The position numbers and the translations under genes were made by a program. 64,000 nucleotides of DNA. Origin: Pyxidicoccus parkwaysis (GTDB lineage Bacteria > Myxococcota > Myxococcia > Myxococcales > Myxococcaceae). The stretch is from the NCBI RefSeq assembly GCF_017301735.1, contig NZ_CP071090.1:5880001-5944000 (forward strand). Reading direction: 5' to 3'. The notes beneath the pieces were generated by a model. It saw only the letters and a list, made by a program, of their open reading frames with translations, did no database searches and was not told the origin of the DNA. Shown here one piece after another: positions 33,970 to 42,992 of the stretch. The number at the start of each line of letters is the position of its first letter. Positions within the stretch are counted from its first letter, which is position 1.

Positions 33970-36083
33970 GCCAGCGCATCCCCGAGGACTCGCTGCCCAC
34001 CGAGCTGTCGCCCTTCGCCGCGGTGGAGGCCGCCTACCCCGCTGAGCTGAACCGCGTCTGTGAAGCCCTGCTGCGCGGCCTGCCGGTGATGATTGAGGCC
34101 GACAAGGAGCTGACGCCCTTCTTCTACAAGTGCCTGCGCGACAGGCTGAAGAAGGACGGCAAGCAGTTCCTCTACCTGGACGGCCGCGCCGCGCAGGAGC
34201 CGCCACCGGGCATGCCCGCGCCGAGCATGATGGCCACGCTCATCGGCCAGCTCCGGGACGCGGTGCGCGGCGCGGTGCGCGAGCGCATCGTCGTGTTGCC
34301 GCACCTGGACCTGCTCACCACCAGCAGCGGCGGCCTCACCTCCGAGGCGCGCGAGGTGATTCCGCTCCTGTATGAGAACCCGGAGATGGTCTGGGTCGGC
34401 TTCAAGGACCCGTCCTTCCCCGTGCCGCGCGTCATCGAGAACCTCTTCCCGCACAAGGAGAGCATCCTCGGCGTGAGCCGCGACAGGCTGCGCTACCTCA
34501 TCACCCAGCGCGAGAGCCGCAAGTTCGGCCGGGGCCTCCAGCCGTATGCGCTCTACAAGCACGTGTCCGGCGTCAACGCCGTGCGCCTGCGCCGGCTGCT
34601 CGGCGCGATTACCGGCGAGGACTACCCCGCGGACCCGAGGCCCGCGTATGCGCAGCTGCGCACCGCCACGCTGACGGGCAACCTCAGCGTGCCGGAGATG
34701 GACCTGAACGCGGACATCGGCGGCTACGCGAAGGTGAAGCAGCGCCTCCAGCAGGAAATCCTGGACGTGCTCGCGCACAAGGACACGCTGAATGACCCGG
34801 AGGCGGTGAAGCGCGTGGAGGCGCTCCTGCCGCGCGGGATGATTTTCTGGGGCCCTCCGGGCACGGGGAAGACGCTCTTCGCCAAGGCCATGGCGTCCTC
34901 GCTGGGCGCGGCGGTGCAGGTGGTGAGCGGCCCGGAGCTGAAGAGCCGCTGGGTGGGCGAGAGCGAGGAGAACCTGCGCCAGATTTTCGTCCGCGCCCGG
35001 CAGGCCGCGCCCAGCATCATCGTGTTCGACGAGCTGGACTCCTTCGCGGCGGCGCGCGGCACCTTCACGGGCTCCGGCGTGGAGCACTCCATGGTGAACC
35101 AGCTCCTCACGGAGATGGACGGCTTCCGCAAGGAGGAGCTGGTCTTCGTGGTGGGCACCACCAACTTCGTGGAGTCGCTGGACCCCGCGCTGCTGCGCCC
35201 CGGCCGCTTCGAGTTCCAGCTCTGCATCCCCTACCCGAACAGCACGGACCGGCGCGCGATTCTGTCCATCTACGACAAGAAGCTGGGCCTCGCGATGACG
35301 GAGCGCGCGCTGGACTACGCGGTGAAGCGCACGGGTGACCTCGTGGAAGGCACGGGCACGCGCTTCTCCGGCGACCACATCCAGGCGCTGTGCCGGGCGC
35401 TGGCGCGGCGACGGCTGCGCGACGGCACGCAGGCGCCGACGGAAGCGGTGGACGTGGAGAAGGCCCTCACGGACTTCCTCGACCGGCCGGAGCTCACGCC
35501 CGCGGAGGAGAAGGTGGTGGCCACGCACGAGGCGGGCCACGCGGTGTGCGCGCTCTTCTGCCCGCATGCGCCGGCCATCGACCGCATCAGCATCCGCGGG
35601 GACCTCGCGGGCTCGCTCGGCTTCGTGCAGTACGCGGACCGGGCGCACCGCTACGTCATCACGCGCGGGCAGCTGCTCGACAGCATCTGCACGCTCTTCG
35701 GAGGTCGCGAGGCGGAGTCACTGCTGCTGGACGACCTCTCCCTGGGCAGCGCCCATGATTTGGAGCGCGCCACGGAGATGGCCCGCGGGTTGGTAGAGGA
35801 GCTGGGCATGGGCGGCGAAGGCGTGCCGGTGCGCCGCTTCGAGGCGCCGGGCCGCGACGCCGAGCGTCACGCCCTCTCCGATGCCACGCGCGGCACGCTG
35901 GAGGCCGCGGTGCAGGAGGTGCTGGAGGTGCAGCGCGCCCGCGCTCGCGACATCCTCCGCCGTGAGAAGGACCGGCTCGTGGCGCTGAGAGATTTGCTCA
36001 TCGAACGCAAGGTGTTGGACCGCGAGGCCTTCACCCACCTGGCGCCCGCGTCGGCGCCGAAGAAGGAGTCCGCCCTTGGCTAG
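33966..36083 (+). CDS. FtsH-like AAA+ zinc metalloprotease
   Basis: 705 aa. The C-terminal two-thirds is FtsH-like: Walker A GPPGTGKT, Walker B IIVFDELD, second region of homology TTNFVESLDPALLRPGRFE, and the zinc protease signature HEAGH with later acidic ligand region. Both ATPase and protease sites look intact. Instead of the two N-terminal membrane helices of housekeeping FtsH there is a 230-aa soluble domain with a degenerate P-loop-like shape (IVVLPHLDLLTT), so the protein is predicted cytoplasmic. It probably degrades or remodels substrates chosen by the operon partners. It overlaps the genes on both sides. This is not the cell's main FtsH. Confidence 0.93.
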   Translation: MSQRIPEDSLPTELSPFAAVEAAYPAELNRVCEALLRGLPVMIEADKELTPFFYKCLRDRLKKDGKQFLYLDGRAAQEPPPGMPAPSMMATLIGQLRDAVRGAVRERIVVLPHLDLLTTSSGGLTSEAREVIPLLYENPEMVWVGFKDPSFPVPRVIENLFPHKESILGVSRDRLRYLITQRESRKFGRGLQPYALYKHVSGVNAVRLRRLLGAITGEDYPADPRPAYAQLRTATLTGNLSVPEMDLNADIGGYAKVKQRLQQEILDVLAHKDTLNDPEAVKRVEALLPRGMIFWGPPGTGKTLFAKAMASSLGAAVQVVSGPELKSRWVGESEENLRQIFVRARQAAPSIIVFDELDSFAAARGTFTGSGVEHSMVNQLLTEMDGFRKEELVFVVGTTNFVESLDPALLRPGRFEFQLCIPYPNSTDRRAILSIYDKKLGLAMTERALDYAVKRTGDLVEGTGTRFSGDHIQALCRALARRRLRDGTQAPTEAVDVEKALTDFLDRPELTPAEEKVVATHEAGHAVCALFCPHAPAIDRISIRGDLAGSLGFVQYADRAHRYVITRGQLLDSICTLFGGREAESLLLDDLSLGSAHDLERATEMARGLVEELGMGGEGVPVRRFEAPGRDAERHALSDATRGTLEAAVQEVLEVQRARARDILRREKDRLVALRDLLIERKVLDREAFTHLAPASAPKKESALG

Positions 36084-36342
36084 CCTCATCCTCCGCCTCC
36101 AGGTGGACCCGGCGACGGGCCGCAAGGACGTCGTCATCCAGTACGAGAGCGACTCGGACGCGCTGCCCATGGAGCACGAGGAGGAGCACCGCCGCCTCGT
36201 GGACAAGCTCATCGCGGGCGGCACGCTGAAGGCCTCCGAAGTGGGCCGCGTCATCGTCCAGCGCGACACTCCGGCCGGACAGGCCTCGGAGCCCACGTCC
36301 TCGGCCGAGGAGACTTCCGGAAAGGTGGGCCAGAAGGCCTGA
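36076..36342 (+). CDS. Small operon protein, 88 aa
   Basis: Begins at a TTG (36076) with AAGGAG nine bases upstream and overlaps the FtsH-like stop by eight bases. It opens MASLILRLQVDPATGRKDVV, a two-strand start, then a short helix (HEEEHRRLVDKLIAGGTLKA) and a disordered tail. Size and place fit the small FtsH-ternary-system peptide or YukD/ubiquitin-like component reported for such operons. No double-glycine end is present. Its stop overlaps the next start (TGATG). Confidence 0.7.
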   Translation: MASLILRLQVDPATGRKDVVIQYESDSDALPMEHEEEHRRLVDKLIAGGTLKASEVGRVIVQRDTPAGQASEPTSSAEETSGKVGQKA

Positions 36343-39300
36343 TGTCCACGCTCGTCTTCCCCAGTGAGGAAGCGCTGCAGCTCGCGCTCACCTCCGGACT
36401 CGTCCCTCCCGAAGTGCAGTCCTCGCCGGCGCGCTACCGCCGGACCGCCGAGGGTGCGCTCCACGTCACGCCTGATGTCGCCTTCACCAAGGCCGCGCTC
36501 AAGGGGCTGACCTCGCTCGGCGTCAAGGCGCGGGACGCGGAGCCCGACGGTGCGGCCCCCGTGCTGTGCTGGGCGGAATTGCTCCGTCCGCGCCGCGTCC
36601 CCGTCGACTCCGCGCCCGGTGGCCCGGTGCTCTTCCTGCCAGAGAGCGCGGAGGCGCTGCTGCCGCTGGCGGGAGAGATGCTGCGGCTGGGCTGCGACAG
36701 ACAGGAGGTGTGTCTCGCCGGCAGCGCGAAGGGCGACGCACGCCGCGCCCTGCTGCGGGCAGTGGCGCCGCCGTACTTCACGCTCACCGGTGCGCTGGAC
36801 CACACAGGAGGGCTGCGAGCCTTCGTGCCCGCGGTGCCCGGGCGGAACTCCGTCTGGGTGGAGCTGGGCCACACGCATCCGCTGGCGCGCACGCTCCAGC
36901 CCGCGTCGGGGACGCTGCTGCTCATTCCCGGTGAGGGCGGCTGGCTGACGGCGCCGGACGGGCCATGGACGGACCTGTACCTGCTCACGGACCTGCGCCT
37001 CCCCGAGCCCGCGGAGGAGTGGGAGGCCCAGGCGTCACCCGGCCGGCTCTCGGTGCCGCTGCGCCTCACGCGCGCGGCGCGCACGGAGCCGGCGAGCCTG
37101 TGGGTGCTCCGCGACAACGCGCTGGCCCAGGTGGAGTCGCTCGTCCACACGCTGCCGGAGGCGTTGCTCGCGCAATTGCGTTTCGCCGTGGCCGGGACAC
37201 CGGAGGCGCCGTGCATCGTCCTGCGCGCGAGGCCAGGCCGCGAGCGTCCGCCCGAGCTGGGCCTGTCCGGCATGGCCTACGCGCCGCTGCCTCAGCTCGC
37301 GGACCTGTTCCTACCCTGTGACGGACTGCTGGAGCCGCCCGTGCGGCGAGACAGGCTGCGCGCGCTGCTCGCGCCCGAGCGCGACACGGTGACGTGGCTG
37401 CACCCCACAGGCGGCGGAGGCTTCCGCGCCGAGCGGCTTCACGAGTCCGCCTTCCATCCGCTCGATGCGTGGGTGGACTACGTGGTGGACACGGGCTCCG
37501 CGGCGCTGGCGCCCTGGGTGCGCGGGACGACGTTCGACTTCGATGCCTTCGAGGCTTCCGACGGAGAGTGGCTGACCACCGCGCCCAAGAAGGCGCAGGC
37601 GGAAGAGGAGGACGACAAGGACACGAAGTCGTCCCGCCGCACCCGCCGAGGCACCGCGCCGCAACCCGCCGAGCCCGTCGCGACGACGACGGGAGGTGCG
37701 AAGCGCGCGGCCTCGGCACCGACACCGTTCGCGAAGCTGGCCCCGCTCACGCCCGCGCAGCTCGATGCCGCCGAGGAGGAGCTGACGAAGCTGGAGAAGT
37801 CCTTCCTCGCGCTCGACGCACCGGCGGACTCCGAGGAGCGGCGGCAGCTCTGGGTGCGCATGGCGGAGCTGAATGGGCAGCTCGGGCGCAGGCGCGACGC
37901 GGGCCTGTGCTGGACACGAGCGCTCTGGGAGAGCGCGGGTACCGAGGCCACGGAGCTCGCCTCGCGCTGGGCCGAAGCCGAGACGCGTGGCACGGCCGCT
38001 CCCGCCGAGCTGCTCTCGCGCGCGACGCCCTCGGACGACGACGTGCGCGCGCTCGCGAGCAATCTCGTGCGCGCGGTGCTCACGCCCGGCGAGACGGCGC
38101 CGGGGGATGTGCCTTCGCTCCAGCGCTGGTTGGACCGGCACGACGCGGCGCTCGACGTGCGCTCGCTGTGGCTGGCGCGGGCCTCGTTGGACAGGCTCGC
38201 GGGAGGAGACCCGCTCGGGCTGGCGCGGGCGGGAGACCGGCTGCTGGAGTTGCTCCAGCGCGGCCTGTCGCTCGCGCGCGACGTGCCCCGCTTCCTGCGC
38301 GCCGGCACGGACGCGACACATGCCCCCAAGCTGGTGGCGCAGATGGAAGGCCTCCTGGACCGCTTCGAGCGCACCACGCGCCGTCGCTCCTCCATCGAGG
38401 CACCACCCGCACTGACGCAGGCCTATGTCCGCTACGTCTTCGCCTGCGGCCTCGCGCGGCTGGGACAGGCGGAGCGGGCGCGGGCACTGTCCACTGCCGC
38501 CGCTGGAGCGCTCGACGCGACGGAGCCCATCCACGGCTTCCTCTCGCGGGCCTATGGCGCGCGCGTGGCCCAGGCGCTGGAGGGACAGCCGCCGGAGACG
38601 CCGCTGCCCGCGGACATCGCCGCGGAGCTCAATGCGCTGAACACCTTCCAGCGGTACAAGGTGGACCGGCTGCGGCAGTCCTCCGCGCTGCTCGAGCCGA
38701 GCGAGCGACTGGACCCGGCGCGAGCCTTCGGGCGTGGCGCGCGTGACTTGCGCGGCGAGGAGTTCGCGGCGCTGCGAGACATCCGGGACCCGGTGAAGGT
38801 CGCAGTGGAAGTGGAAGGCCTCACCTCCCGTGCCACCGCGCCGAAGCTCGCGGCTCCGGAGAAGCAGCGGCTGTTGGGCGGACTGCTGGACACGCTGCCC
38901 CGGCTCTCTCCCGCGCGAGCCCTCCCATTGTTGGACAGGATGGTGGGCGCGCTGGAAGGACTGCCCGGTGAGGTGCACGGACAACTGCTGGGCGACGCGC
39001 TCACGCTGGCGGCCCTCTTCGGCCGGGCGGACCGCGCGACGGCGCTGGCCGGCCGCCTGCGCAAGGTGCTGGCGGGACTGCCTCCCGAGTCACCGGCCTG
39101 GGGCCAGGGTCTGCTGGGCGTGAGCCTGCGCGGCCTGCGCCGGGTGGGCCTGGCCCGCGAGGCGCGCGAGTTGGTGGACGCGGCGCAGGGATTGCTGTCG
39201 AAGCCGAAGACACCGATGCCCGCACAGCTCGGCGTGGCGTCGGGGCTGGCGATGCTCGGCCGCGTGGACGAGGCGCTGCCGGTGTTCGACCGGGCCTTCG

Positions 39301-39620
39301 AGTCGCTCGCCGCCGCGAAGGGCGCGCTTCCGGAGCGGTTGGCGCTGACGCGGAGCCTCGCGGGGGCCCTGGCGCACGCACCGGTGGAGGTGGCGCTGCC
39401 CGGGCTGGCGAGGCTGTCGGAGCAGTTGCCGAGCGTGACGGACAGCTACAACACGAACAGTCACTTCTGCCTCTCCGTGGTGGAGCTCGCGGACGCGCTG
39501 GTGCTGGGCCACGTGGAAGTGGGCCAGGGCAGCGGCGAGCGGGCGCGGAGCTGGCTGGACGAAGACGAATTCCTGGTGCGACGGCGCATCCATCGGGAGC
39601 TGGAGGAGCGCACAACATGA
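36342..39620 (+). CDS. Large operon protein with TPR-like helical repeats, 1092 aa
   Basis: Opens MSTLVFPSEEALQLALTSGL. The N-terminal 420 residues are mixed alpha/beta (two or three unknown domains rich in LLPLAGEMLRLGC-like strands). A charged low-complexity linker follows (EEEDDKDTKSSRRTRRG, residues about 420-450). The remaining 640 residues are a helical solenoid of TPR-like character. No catalytic motif is seen. It sits between the FtsH-like and MoxR genes and may correspond to the scaffold or signal-sensing protein of ternary systems. It overlaps both neighbours. Confidence 0.8.
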   Translation: MSTLVFPSEEALQLALTSGLVPPEVQSSPARYRRTAEGALHVTPDVAFTKAALKGLTSLGVKARDAEPDGAAPVLCWAELLRPRRVPVDSAPGGPVLFLPESAEALLPLAGEMLRLGCDRQEVCLAGSAKGDARRALLRAVAPPYFTLTGALDHTGGLRAFVPAVPGRNSVWVELGHTHPLARTLQPASGTLLLIPGEGGWLTAPDGPWTDLYLLTDLRLPEPAEEWEAQASPGRLSVPLRLTRAARTEPASLWVLRDNALAQVESLVHTLPEALLAQLRFAVAGTPEAPCIVLRARPGRERPPELGLSGMAYAPLPQLADLFLPCDGLLEPPVRRDRLRALLAPERDTVTWLHPTGGGGFRAERLHESAFHPLDAWVDYVVDTGSAALAPWVRGTTFDFDAFEASDGEWLTTAPKKAQAEEEDDKDTKSSRRTRRGTAPQPAEPVATTTGGAKRAASAPTPFAKLAPLTPAQLDAAEEELTKLEKSFLALDAPADSEERRQLWVRMAELNGQLGRRRDAGLCWTRALWESAGTEATELASRWAEAETRGTAAPAELLSRATPSDDDVRALASNLVRAVLTPGETAPGDVPSLQRWLDRHDAALDVRSLWLARASLDRLAGGDPLGLARAGDRLLELLQRGLSLARDVPRFLRAGTDATHAPKLVAQMEGLLDRFERTTRRRSSIEAPPALTQAYVRYVFACGLARLGQAERARALSTAAAGALDATEPIHGFLSRAYGARVAQALEGQPPETPLPADIAAELNALNTFQRYKVDRLRQSSALLEPSERLDPARAFGRGARDLRGEEFAALRDIRDPVKVAVEVEGLTSRATAPKLAAPEKQRLLGGLLDTLPRLSPARALPLLDRMVGALEGLPGEVHGQLLGDALTLAALFGRADRATALAGRLRKVLAGLPPESPAWGQGLLGVSLRGLRRVGLAREARELVDAAQGLLSKPKTPMPAQLGVASGLAMLGRVDEALPVFDRAFESLAAAKGALPERLALTRSLAGALAHAPVEVALPGLARLSEQLPSVTDSYNTNSHFCLSVVELADALVLGHVEVGQGSGERARSWLDEDEFLVRRRIHRELEERTT

Positions 39621-40666
39621 GCAGTCTGCCGCGGCGCGAGGAGTCCCTCTCCGTCGACCCCATCAGCGAGCTTTCCTTCGATGCGCTCTCGCGCGAGGCC
39701 CACGCCTTGCGCGAGCGGCTGAACCGTTTCCGTCAGGCATTGGGCCGGCACTTCGTGGGCAAGCAGGGGCTGGTGGACCTGATGACCGTGGCGGCGGTGG
39801 CACAGGAGCCGCTGCTGCTCGTGGGCCCGCCGGGCACTGCGAAGTCGGACCTGGTGCTGAAGTTCCGGGACGCGCTGCGCATCCCCAACGAGGACTACTT
39901 CGAGTACCTGCTCACGCGCTTCACGGAGCCGTCGGAAGTGCTGGGCCCCATCGACATCAACCTGCTGCGCCAGGGCCGCTACATCCGCCGCGAGGGCGGC
40001 AAGCTGCCTACCGCGAAGCTCGTCTTCCTGGATGAGGTCTTCAAGGCAAGCTCCGCCATCCTCAACGCGCTGCTGACGGTCATCAACGAGCGCAAGTTCT
40101 ACCAGGACGGCGCGCCGCAGCCGGTGCGCCTGAAGGTCCTCTTCGCGGCCACCAATGAGCTGCCCGAGCACGCGGAGTTGGGAGCGCTCAAGGACCGCTT
40201 CTGCCTCAAGGCCGCGTGCCGTCCGGTGCAGGACCGCTACTTCCTGGAGCTGTTGGACTCGGGCCTGGAGTCGCAGACGCACCGGGAGATGAACCAGAAG
40301 CCCTGGGCGGAGGGGCACGCGACGTTGGACGACGTGCTCAAGGCGCACCGCTACCTGACGCTGATGATGGGCAAGCGCGAGACAGGCCCGGACGGGCGCG
40401 AGCTGCGCGACAGGGATTTGTATTTCCGCGACGAATTGCTGCGCGAGTTCCGCCGCGTGGTGCAGACGCTGACGCGCGAGGACGGCGTCTTCATCAGCGA
40501 CCGCAAGCTGGTGAAGCTGTACCGGCTGCTACGCACGCGCGCGTGGATCTTCCACGGCGGCGCGGTGGAGCGGCAGGACCTCCAGCTCCTCTCCTACCTC
40601 GGCGAGAGCCGTGAGGAGATTGACCTGCTGGAGGAGAAGGTGCCCCGCCTGCTGGGCCTCACCTGA
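39617..40666 (+). CDS. MoxR/RavA-family AAA+ ATPase
   Basis: 349 aa. Walker A is GPPGTAKS, Walker B LVFLDEVFKAS, and sensor 1 LFAATNELP; the TVINERKFYQDGA stretch is the MoxR/RavA insert. MoxR ATPases act as chaperones that load metal or remodel vWA-domain partners, and here a vWA-like gene lies 0.8 kb downstream on the same strand. It overlaps the previous gene as ATGA. The stop at 40666 is followed directly by a hairpin and the tail of a convergent gene, so the operon ends here. Confidence 0.92.
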   Translation: MSSLPRREESLSVDPISELSFDALSREAHALRERLNRFRQALGRHFVGKQGLVDLMTVAAVAQEPLLLVGPPGTAKSDLVLKFRDALRIPNEDYFEYLLTRFTEPSEVLGPIDINLLRQGRYIRREGGKLPTAKLVFLDEVFKASSAILNALLTVINERKFYQDGAPQPVRLKVLFAATNELPEHAELGALKDRFCLKAACRPVQDRYFLELLDSGLESQTHREMNQKPWAEGHATLDDVLKAHRYLTLMMGKRETGPDGRELRDRDLYFRDELLREFRRVVQTLTREDGVFISDRKLVKLYRLLRTRAWIFHGGAVERQDLQLLSYLGESREEIDLLEEKVPRLLGLT

Positions 40667-40667
40667 C

Positions 40668-40696
40668 CGCGAGGCTCAGGTCTCGGTTGCCTCGCG
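40668..40696. terminator. Shared hairpin of convergent genes
   Basis: CGCGAGGC and GCCTCGCG form a perfect 8-bp stem around a 13-base loop, two bases after the MoxR stop and running into the end of the antisense gene. Probably terminates both. Confidence 0.55.
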
Positions 40697-41134
40697 CTTG
40701 GGGTCGCGGGGCATCAGGCCGTTGAACTCGTAGATGAAGGCGCCGTGCTCGGTGACGTCGACGGTGCAGGCGCCAGCATGCGAGAGCTCCTCGAGAACGG
40801 TTTTGGCCTCGGTGAAGGAGAGTTCACTCCCGGCGGCCACCTCGGCGATGGTGACGCGGCCGCCGTGCTTCTGCGCGCAGGTGAGGACCGCCCGCTCGAT
40901 GTCGCGAGGAGACCTGGCGGGGAGCCGCGCCACGACGGGCTCTTCCTGCAGCGCGACCGGCATCCTTGCTCGCCGCGCGCTACGGAAGAGCGCCAGGCCC
41001 GAGATGATGAAGGCAGTGGAGAGGAAGAACCCGAGGACGGTGCTGTCCGTCTTGCCATTCCGCAGGTTGTCGATTTCCACGGCGAAGCCGGTGAGCCCGA
41101 TGATGAGAAGAAACCAGCCGGCAATACTCCGCAT
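40676..41134 (-). CDS. Small membrane protein with winged-helix-like C-terminus
   Basis: 152 aa, MRSIAGWFLLIIGLTGFAVE then FFLSTAFIISGLALF: two transmembrane helices with the C-terminus in the cytoplasm. Residues about 75-125 (VLTCAQKHGGRVTIAEVAAG, SFTEAKTVLEEL) look like a winged helix. It lies opposite to, and between, the MoxR and vWA-like genes, so it interrupts the cassette. It could be a membrane-bound regulator of the cassette or an unrelated later arrival. No named family. Confidence 0.72.
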   Translation of the reverse strand: MRSIAGWFLLIIGLTGFAVEIDNLRNGKTDSTVLGFFLSTAFIISGLALFRSARRARMPVALQEEPVVARLPARSPRDIERAVLTCAQKHGGRVTIAEVAAGSELSFTEAKTVLEELSHAGACTVDVTEHGAFIYEFNGLMPRDPKREATET

Positions 41135-41449
41135 GTGCCCCTCTCCGTGACGGAGCCGCCCCTATGGCTCCAGGGACTTTTCATAGCAGAAGACTCCCCT
41201 CTTCTGCGGACACGGCCATGAAGGAGCCGGCGACTCACACACAGTGTCTCGGTTGGCGGCCGTCCGTCCCTGTGGCTCGAAGCAAGCGCGACAGCTCCAC
41301 CCATCAGCGCGCCACGAACTCCGCCGAGAATGGCTGCCGCCTCGTGAAACGCCGCATGCGTCGTTGCCCTCGAAGGCCTACGAACGGCTGATAAGCTCTG
41401 AGCCCCCACTGAGCATGCGGCGGGTGCGTCCCCATCTGATGAGCAACCC
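41135..41449. other. Divergent intergenic region with a hairpin
   Basis: 315 bp between the membrane/winged-helix gene and the vWA-like gene. It holds an 8-bp inverted repeat GCAGAAGA / TCTTCTGC at 41186-41207 with a 6-base loop. Promoters for both divergent genes must lie here; I see no clear -35/-10 pair. Confidence 0.45.
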
Positions 41450-42949
41450 ATGAGCGCGGAGCTACGAGGACCCCAGGATGCAGAGCGCTGGCTGTGCGCG
41501 GGGCTGTGCCTCGCGCGACAGGAAGGCCTCAACCCGGAGTCGCTGACGGCGTCAGTCCCATGGCTCCTCGCCACGCTCGCCGAGGCCCCTGATTTGCCAC
41601 CTCCGGCCCTCGTCGCCGACCTCGGGCGGCTCGTCTCCGGCGTGCCGCTCTCCCCCGCCCTGCCCGTCCCGGACACGCTGCCCCGGCTGCGCACCGCCGT
41701 GCGCGCATATGACGACCACGTGCTCGCACGGCTCGCCGCCGAGCCCCACCTCGACGCCGTGTCCTCCGCCCTGGCCCGCCTCCCCGAAGCCCTCCGCCCC
41801 CGAGGCGTCGCCTTCCTCGCGGCACGAGTCCTCACCCGACTCGGCTTCACCGGAGGCACCGCGCTGAGCCCGGGCCTCGCGCGTCGTGTGCTGGAGCGCC
41901 CTCCCGCCGAATTGCTGCAAACCGGCTACACCGCCCTCAGAGAACCCGGTTCCGGCGCCGCGCTGGAGCGCCTTGCCGAAGGCTACGAAGCCCTGGCGAG
42001 CGCGGCCCGCCGGGCCCAGGCGCTCCTCGGCGACGCGGAGGCCTTCACGCTGGAGAACCTGGAGCACCTCCAGGGCAAGGCCCAGCGCATGGCACTGGAG
42101 CAGGCAGTGGAAGCCGCCGAGGCTCTGTCCCGAACACTGCCCCCGAAGCTGCGCGCGCGCCCCGTCTCCTCCGGCCCCACGCCCACGTCACTGGAAGACG
42201 AGGCCGCCTTCCCGCAGGGCGGCTTCGCCTCCGTGTCCAACGTGGGCAGCCTGGAGAACCTCGTCACCTCCGAGCTGGTCTACATGGAGGACGAGCCCAC
42301 GCTGGACCTCTTCGACGTCCGCTACGTCGAGGGCGAATTGCTCTACTACACCCGCGACGAGAGCGTCGCCGTGCGCCGCCGCCGCGTCATCACCTTCGCC
42401 GTGCTCCCGGGCCTCGTGGACGCGCGGGTGAAGGACACCGGCGTGCGCTGGCAGCGCGCCGTCGTCGCGCTCGGCCTCGTGCTGTGCCTCGTGCGCCGGC
42501 TCTCCGCCTGGCTCACCGCCGAGGACCTCCGCTTCCGCGTCGTCTTCGTGCAGGACGGCAAGGGCCAGTCGCCGCTGGAGGCCGAACGCGGCCTCTGCGA
42601 GTTGCTCCTCCGCGAGTGGCGTGAGCGGGGCACCGCGGAAGTCCTCACCGCCCCCGACCTGGACTCCGTCCTCTCCGAGGCCGCCGCGAGCACCAAGCGC
42701 TCCCGGGTGGACGTGCTCCTCGTGGACGCGGCACGTCATGGAGCCCAGGGCGCCCCGGGCTCCCACGACGCGCGCGAAGCCGATGCCCGGGTGGGCCTCC
42801 AGCTCGTGGACCTGAGCGGCCCATCCCCCCACGTGCGTGTCTTGGGTTCCAAGACAGTGACGCGAGAGCCTCAGGACGCCCCCCCGCCCGAGTCCCCGTG
42901 GGAATCATGGACAGGCGCAACGCTTGAGCTTGCGCGGAGCCTTCTCTAG
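41450..42949 (+). CDS. vWA-like component of the FtsH/MoxR cassette, degenerate metal site
   Basis: 499 aa, MSAELRGPQDAERWLCAGLC at the start. The first 250 residues are helical. The C-terminal region reads as a vWA-type Rossmann fold: RRRVITFAVLPGLVDARVKD where the first strand and MIDAS should be, RAVVALGLVLCLVRRLSAWL as helix 1, RFRVVFVQDG and VDVLLVDAARHGA as later strands. The D-x-S-x-S metal site is not present, so metal binding is likely lost. Placed after MoxR on the same strand but outside the overlapped block, it is the natural client of the ATPase. Assignment rests on context more than on motif. Confidence 0.65.
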   Translation: MSAELRGPQDAERWLCAGLCLARQEGLNPESLTASVPWLLATLAEAPDLPPPALVADLGRLVSGVPLSPALPVPDTLPRLRTAVRAYDDHVLARLAAEPHLDAVSSALARLPEALRPRGVAFLAARVLTRLGFTGGTALSPGLARRVLERPPAELLQTGYTALREPGSGAALERLAEGYEALASAARRAQALLGDAEAFTLENLEHLQGKAQRMALEQAVEAAEALSRTLPPKLRARPVSSGPTPTSLEDEAAFPQGGFASVSNVGSLENLVTSELVYMEDEPTLDLFDVRYVEGELLYYTRDESVAVRRRRVITFAVLPGLVDARVKDTGVRWQRAVVALGLVLCLVRRLSAWLTAEDLRFRVVFVQDGKGQSPLEAERGLCELLLREWRERGTAEVLTAPDLDSVLSEAAASTKRSRVDVLLVDAARHGAQGAPGSHDAREADARVGLQLVDLSGPSPHVRVLGSKTVTREPQDAPPPESPWESWTGATLELARSLL

Positions 42950-42992
42950 CGTCCGGTCCGGGATGCGCCACGACGGCGCGCGGAGGACGTCC

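Noticed and set aside
33966..36083. Housekeeping FtsH
   Set aside because: No N-terminal membrane helices and an accessory operon context.
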